Source: Candidatus Dadabacteria bacterium
GTDB taxonomy: Bacteria > Desulfobacterota_D > UBA1144 > Nemesobacterales > UBA2774
Direction: 5' to 3'
Assembly: GCA_004356555.1 (NCBI GenBank)
Contig: SMWY01000005.1
Location: 1-8,896 of the forward strand
DNA: 8,896 bases
The notes beneath the pieces were generated by a model. That model was not told the origin of the DNA. It made no database searches and saw nothing but the letters and a program-made list of their open reading frames with translations. Shown one piece after another: positions 5,868-8,896 of the stretch; within the stretch, counting starts at the first letter, position 1, and the number at the start of each line of letters is the position of its first letter. The position numbers and the translations under genes were made by a program.

Positions 5868-6278
5868 ATGGCAATCAAAGGATATACTAAAGATGATTTT
5901 CCCCATGTGCCGATATGGGAGTTACTAGGGATTGAAATTGTTGAAATGGGGTCAGGACAAGCAACGCTAACAATGCCTTATGACAAAAAGCTTACAAACC
6001 CCTATGGAGCAATTCACGGCAGTGGTCTGTTTGCGCTGGCGGATTCAGCTGTGGCTGCAGCAGTAGCCAGCATTGTCAAAAAAGGAAAACGCTTTTTAAC
6101 AATTGAGATGAATATTAGTTATCTGGCCCCTGTAACAGGGGGAATTGTTGAAGCTCGAGCTAAAGTTTTAAGAGAGGGCCGGATAATGCCTGGTGAGGTT
6201 GATGTCTTCAATGAAAATAAACTTGTGGCAAAGGCTATAGCAACGTATATTATTGTGGACGAAAACAAGCAATCATAA
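5868..6278 (+). CDS. PaaI-family hotdog-fold thioesterase
   Basis: Probable acyl-CoA thioesterase with the hotdog fold, acting in the cytosol; the acyl substrate is not evident. The 136-residue length is typical of the PaaI/4HBT family. The active-site region is NPYGAIHGSGLFALADSAVAAAV (about residues 44-66). His, Gly and the later Asp of the usual HGG...D pattern are present, with the second Gly changed to Ser. TIEMNISYLAPVTGGIVEARAKVLREGR (about 84-111) is the conserved central-strand segment of PaaI proteins. The ATG at 5868 follows GGAG (5857-5860) by 7 nt; an ATG at 5855 is out of frame. The next gene, lysS, begins 91 nt downstream. Fatty-acid or aromatic-acid catabolism genes that would name a pathway are absent here, so it may be a general housekeeping thioesterase. 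Confidence 0.88.
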   Translation: MAIKGYTKDDFPHVPIWELLGIEIVEMGSGQATLTMPYDKKLTNPYGAIHGSGLFALADSAVAAAVASIVKKGKRFLTIEMNISYLAPVTGGIVEARAKVLREGRIMPGEVDVFNENKLVAKAIATYIIVDENKQS

Positions 6279-6280
6279 AT

Positions 6281-6332
6281 ACGTCAAACCCCTTAAATTA
6301 AATTCAAAAGGAAATTGTATATTTATTGACGT
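6281..6332. repeat. inverted repeat upstream of lysS
   Basis: ACGTCAA (6281-6287), just after the thioesterase stop, is inverted as TTGACGT (6326-6332), 38 bases apart. The right arm overlaps the possible lysS -35 element. It might be an operator pair or a loose hairpin. Seven-base arms this far apart are weak evidence. Confidence 0.2.
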
Positions 6333-6370
6333 TAATATCCATTTGATTTAGAACCTTTAACCTTAAATTA
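6291..6370. repeat. 10-bp direct repeat CCTTAAATTA flanking the lysS promoter region
   Basis: The exact 10-mer CCTTAAATTA occurs at 6291-6300 and again at 6361-6370, where it runs into the lysS ATG. A partial copy, CCTTTAA, stands immediately before the second (6354-6360). No function is known to me. The sequence is AT-rich and may be a duplication or chance. Confidence 0.25.
6326..6352 (+). promoter_or_regulatory. candidate lysS promoter
   Basis: TTGACG (6326-6331) matches the -35 consensus at 5 of 6 positions. A poor -10, TTTAGA (6347-6352), follows at 15 nt with an upstream TG at 6344-6345 in the extended -10 position. Transcription would begin close to the lysS ATG at 6370, giving a very short leader, which would suit the lack of a ribosome binding site there. 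Confidence 0.25.
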
Positions 6371-7830
6371 TGGGAAACGAACAGTTTGAACAGAGAAGGG
6401 CAAAGCTCGACGAATTAAAAGATTCGGGAATTAACCCTTTTGCAAATGATTTTAAACCAACTCATTTGGCTACGGATCTTATTCCCAAGTACGGGGAGCT
6501 TTCGGAAGAGGAGCTCAAGAATATTCCCGATGAATTCTCTTTAGCCGGAAGAGTTATGTCTATAAGGGATTTTGGCAAGAGCCTATTTTTTCATATATCT
6601 GACAGATCGGGAAAGATCCAGGGTTACATAAAAAAAGATGTAGTTGGGGATGATGAACATAAAGCCTTTAAAAAGTTTGTTGACCTTGGTGATTTTATAG
6701 GAATTAAGGGGAATTTATTTAAAACAAGAACCGGAGAGTTAACACTAAACGTTACGGAATATAAATTTCTTACCAAGTCGCTTCATCCGTTGCCGGAGAA
6801 ATGGCATGGACTAAAAGACGTAGAAATCAGGTATCGCCAGCGCTACCTGGATTTAATATCCAATCCGGATATTAAGGAAATCTTTCTTACAAGAAGCAAA
6901 ATAATCAATCTTATTCGGAGATTTCTAGAGGAGAGGGATTTCGTTGAGGTTGAAACCCCTATTTTACATCCGATCGCAGGGGGTGCTGTGGCTCGTCCGT
7001 TTGAGACTCATCATAACGCGCTTGATATGGATTTTGTATTGAGGATTGCTCCAGAGCTCTATCTAAAGAGGCTCGTTGTTGGAGGAATAGAGAGAGTATA
7101 CGAGATCGGAAGAACCTTCAGGAACGAAGGCGTTTCTACTCAGCATAACCCGGAATTTACAATGATAGAGCTCTATCAGGCCTATGCAACATATGAAGAT
7201 CTGATGGATTTGACTGAAGAGCTTATTTGCCATATATCCCATGAAATCAAAAACACACTAAAATTTGAATACGTAGACGTTCAAATTGACATGACTCGTC
7301 CCTGGAAGAGGATGGATATATCAGAGTCGCTCAGACAAGAACTAGGTGACAAAATTTTATCTGATGACAAAGAACTATTTAAAAAAGCTGATTCTTTAGG
7401 AATCGATCATAAAGGAATCAGAGGTAAGGCCATAACAGAGATCTTTGAGAGCCTTTTCGAAGATAAACTGACTAACCCTACTTTTGTATATGGATTTCCG
7501 CTCGATGTATCACCGCTTGCCAGAAAGAATGAAGAAAATCCGGAAATAACCGATCGTTTTGAACTTTATATATCCGGGCGTGAAATAGCTAACGCTTTTT
7601 CTGAGTTAAACGACCCGATAGATCAAAAAGAGAGATTTGAGAAGCAGATAGAGTTAAAAAACAAAGGTGAAGAGGAAGTGCATGAGATGGATCAGGACTA
7701 TATCACCGCCTTAGAGCATGGTATGCCTCCTACGGCAGGTGAGGGTATTGGAATTGATCGTCTTGTCATGCTATTTACCAATTCTCCTTCAATAAGGGAA
7801 GTTATTTTCTTTCCTCACCTCAGACCCTGA
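6370..7830 (+). CDS. lysS: lysyl-tRNA synthetase, class II
   Basis: Charges tRNA-Lys with lysine in the cytosol. The 486-residue product has the normal LysS length and order. An N-terminal helix with INPFANDF is followed by an OB-fold anticodon-binding domain (about 55-140, with GRVMSIRDFGKSLFFHISD). Motif 1 is in FVEVETPILHPIAGGAVARP (about 191-210), motif 2 in EIGRTFRNEGVSTQHNPEFT (about 245-264) and motif 3 in GIGIDRLVMLFTN near the C-terminus, which ends IREVIFFPHLRP. All three class II motifs are complete. The ATG at 6370 fits the family N-terminus, and an in-frame TAA at 6364 excludes a start further up except ATT. No Shine-Dalgarno sequence is seen before the ATG; the bases there are A/T-rich with CCTT runs. 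The stop shares one base with the lolC start. Confidence 0.97.
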   Translation: MGNEQFEQRRAKLDELKDSGINPFANDFKPTHLATDLIPKYGELSEEELKNIPDEFSLAGRVMSIRDFGKSLFFHISDRSGKIQGYIKKDVVGDDEHKAFKKFVDLGDFIGIKGNLFKTRTGELTLNVTEYKFLTKSLHPLPEKWHGLKDVEIRYRQRYLDLISNPDIKEIFLTRSKIINLIRRFLEERDFVEVETPILHPIAGGAVARPFETHHNALDMDFVLRIAPELYLKRLVVGGIERVYEIGRTFRNEGVSTQHNPEFTMIELYQAYATYEDLMDLTEELICHISHEIKNTLKFEYVDVQIDMTRPWKRMDISESLRQELGDKILSDDKELFKKADSLGIDHKGIRGKAITEIFESLFEDKLTNPTFVYGFPLDVSPLARKNEENPEITDRFELYISGREIANAFSELNDPIDQKERFEKQIELKNKGEEEVHEMDQDYITALEHGMPPTAGEGIGIDRLVMLFTNSPSIREVIFFPHLRP

Positions 7831-8896
7831 TGAAATACGAATTTTTTATTGGACTTAGATATCTCAGTTCCCGGAGAAAGCAGAAGTTTACTTCCATTAT
7901 AGGAATAATTTCGGTTCTAGGGGTAATTATTGGCGTAATGGCTCTTAACGTGGTTCTTGCAGTTATGGGGGGATTTGAAGAAGAGCTAAGGGAGAAAATT
8001 CTCGGTGTCAGCTCTCATCTCGTTGTGCTTAGCTACGACGGACCCATGAAGGACTATGGTGAAATAAAAGAGGACGTGCTTGAATTTCCAGGAGTTGTCG
8101 GGGCTAGCCCATTTATTTACGGCCAGGGGATGATAGCGAGTGAAAGAAACGTATCAGGGTCTGTCATAAGAGGTATTGATCCCAATACTGCGGGCAAGGT
8201 AACTAGCATAGAGGAAGCCATTGGGAATGGGAGTGTGGAGAAAAGAAAATCTGATAAAAAATTAAATGACGAACAGCTAAAAGAGATTGGTAATAAAGTT
8301 TTAGTAAAATTAAGTGCGGATACGGACTCCGGTAAACCTCCTATTCTTATTGGAAAAGAGCTTGCGGCTAATCTAGGAGTTTTAGAGGGTGACCTGGTCA
8401 GTCTGATATCACCATTTGGGAAATTAGGCCCCTTTGGTCAAACAGCTAAGGTGAAAAAATATGAAGTGATAGGGATATTTGATTACGGTATGATTGAATA
8501 TGATTCATCAATATCTTATATCGATCTTGGGGATGCGATGGATTTTTTTGATATGGAAGGTCAGGTCTCCGGTGTAGAGATAAAAGTACAGGATATTTAC
8601 AATGCAAGAAAAATGGGAAGTGAGCTTACTTCTATTCTTGGTTTCCCTTATTACACAAGGAACTGGGAAGAGGTAAATAAAAGATTATTCAAAGCGCTCC
8701 GTTTAGAAAGGATAGCAATAGCAATAATACTCGGATTAATAGTACTTGTGGCAGCTCTTAATATTGTTAGCACTTTGACTATGGTGGTTATGGAAAAAGG
8801 AAAGGATATAGCTATATTGCGTGCAATGGGGGCTACAAAAAGTGGCATTCTGAAAATATTTGTTACTGAGGGAATGATAATTGGAACTGTGGGAAC
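7830..8896 (+). CDS. lolC: lipoprotein-releasing ABC transporter permease, LolC/LolE family (3' end outside window)
   Basis: Inner-membrane subunit of the LolCDE machine, which extracts outer-membrane lipoproteins and hands them to LolA. I translated about 355 codons, open to the window edge; family proteins are about 400-415 residues, so the last two membrane helices lie outside. The start MKYEFFIGLRYLSSRRKQKF is typical. TM1 is about residues 21-46, followed by GGFEEELREKILG. The periplasmic domain contains GIDP (115-118) and IGKELAANLG (174-183). TM2 is about 294-316, followed by the cytoplasmic coupling segment KGKDIAILRAMGATKSGI (about 323-340) that contacts the ATPase. A Lys-rich stretch (about 136-165) looks longer than in relatives I recall. 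The ATG shares its A with the lysS TGA, and no ribosome binding site is visible, so reinitiation after lysS is likely. Whether this is LolC, LolE or a single LolF-type protein cannot be told; an ATPase gene (lolD) probably follows. Confidence 0.92.
   Translation, partial: MKYEFFIGLRYLSSRRKQKFTSIIGIISVLGVIIGVMALNVVLAVMGGFEEELREKILGVSSHLVVLSYDGPMKDYGEIKEDVLEFPGVVGASPFIYGQGMIASERNVSGSVIRGIDPNTAGKVTSIEEAIGNGSVEKRKSDKKLNDEQLKEIGNKVLVKLSADTDSGKPPILIGKELAANLGVLEGDLVSLISPFGKLGPFGQTAKVKKYEVIGIFDYGMIEYDSSISYIDLGDAMDFFDMEGQVSGVEIKVQDIYNARKMGSELTSILGFPYYTRNWEEVNKRLFKALRLERIAIAIILGLIVLVAALNIVSTLTMVVMEKGKDIAILRAMGATKSGILKIFVTEGMIIGTVG

Noticed and set aside
8651..8848. 65-codon minus-strand ORF near the window end
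   Set aside because: It lies antisense to TM2 and the coupling segment of the lolC/E gene; its hydrophobicity mirrors that helix.

Overview
The window is AT-rich (roughly 40% G+C by eye) and gene-dense. It carries only chromosomal housekeeping and accessory genes of a Gram-negative bacterium. The outer membrane is inferred from a lipoprotein-release permease (LolC/E family) directly behind lysS. A lysS-lolC order is familiar from Deltaproteobacteria and related phyla, and low-G+C relatives such as Dadabacteria-like lineages would fit, but the phylum is an inference. I see no mobile element, CRISPR array, tRNA, rRNA or phage gene.

Region 1 (1-3505, plus strand) is a compact cluster: the 3' part of a type I signal peptidase gene (lepB), then pyrR, pyrB and pyrC. 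The pyr genes are 1 nt apart (pyrR/pyrB) or overlap by 4 nt (pyrB/pyrC), so they are very likely one transcript. PyrB (aspartate carbamoyltransferase) and PyrC (class I dihydroorotase) catalyse steps 2 and 3 of de novo UMP synthesis. PyrR is a uracil phosphoribosyltransferase and, in some bacteria, an RNA-binding regulator. The leader before pyrR is too short to hold a classic PyrR attenuator.

Region 2 (3519-5644, minus strand) holds three genes of accessory character. They are an unrecognised 168-residue protein with one N-terminal membrane anchor, and two different SAM-dependent methyltransferase-like proteins in tandem (229 and 219 residues). The 229-residue protein has an altered SAM-binding glycine motif. 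Substrates cannot be read from the sequence.

Region 3 (5645-8896, plus strand) begins with a divergent intergenic region of 223 nt. It can form a long hairpin in plus-strand RNA and holds the strongest Shine-Dalgarno-like sequence noticed in the window, with no ordinary start codon behind it. A hotdog-fold PaaI-type thioesterase, class II lysyl-tRNA synthetase (lysS) and the first ~355 codons of lolC/E follow. lysS has no visible ribosome binding site. lolC overlaps the lysS stop by one base and also lacks one, which suggests translational coupling.

No clearly new multi-gene system is visible. The best leads are the hairpin/SD leader upstream of the thioesterase, the orphan membrane-anchored protein, the paired methyltransferases and the attenuator-less pyrR operon.
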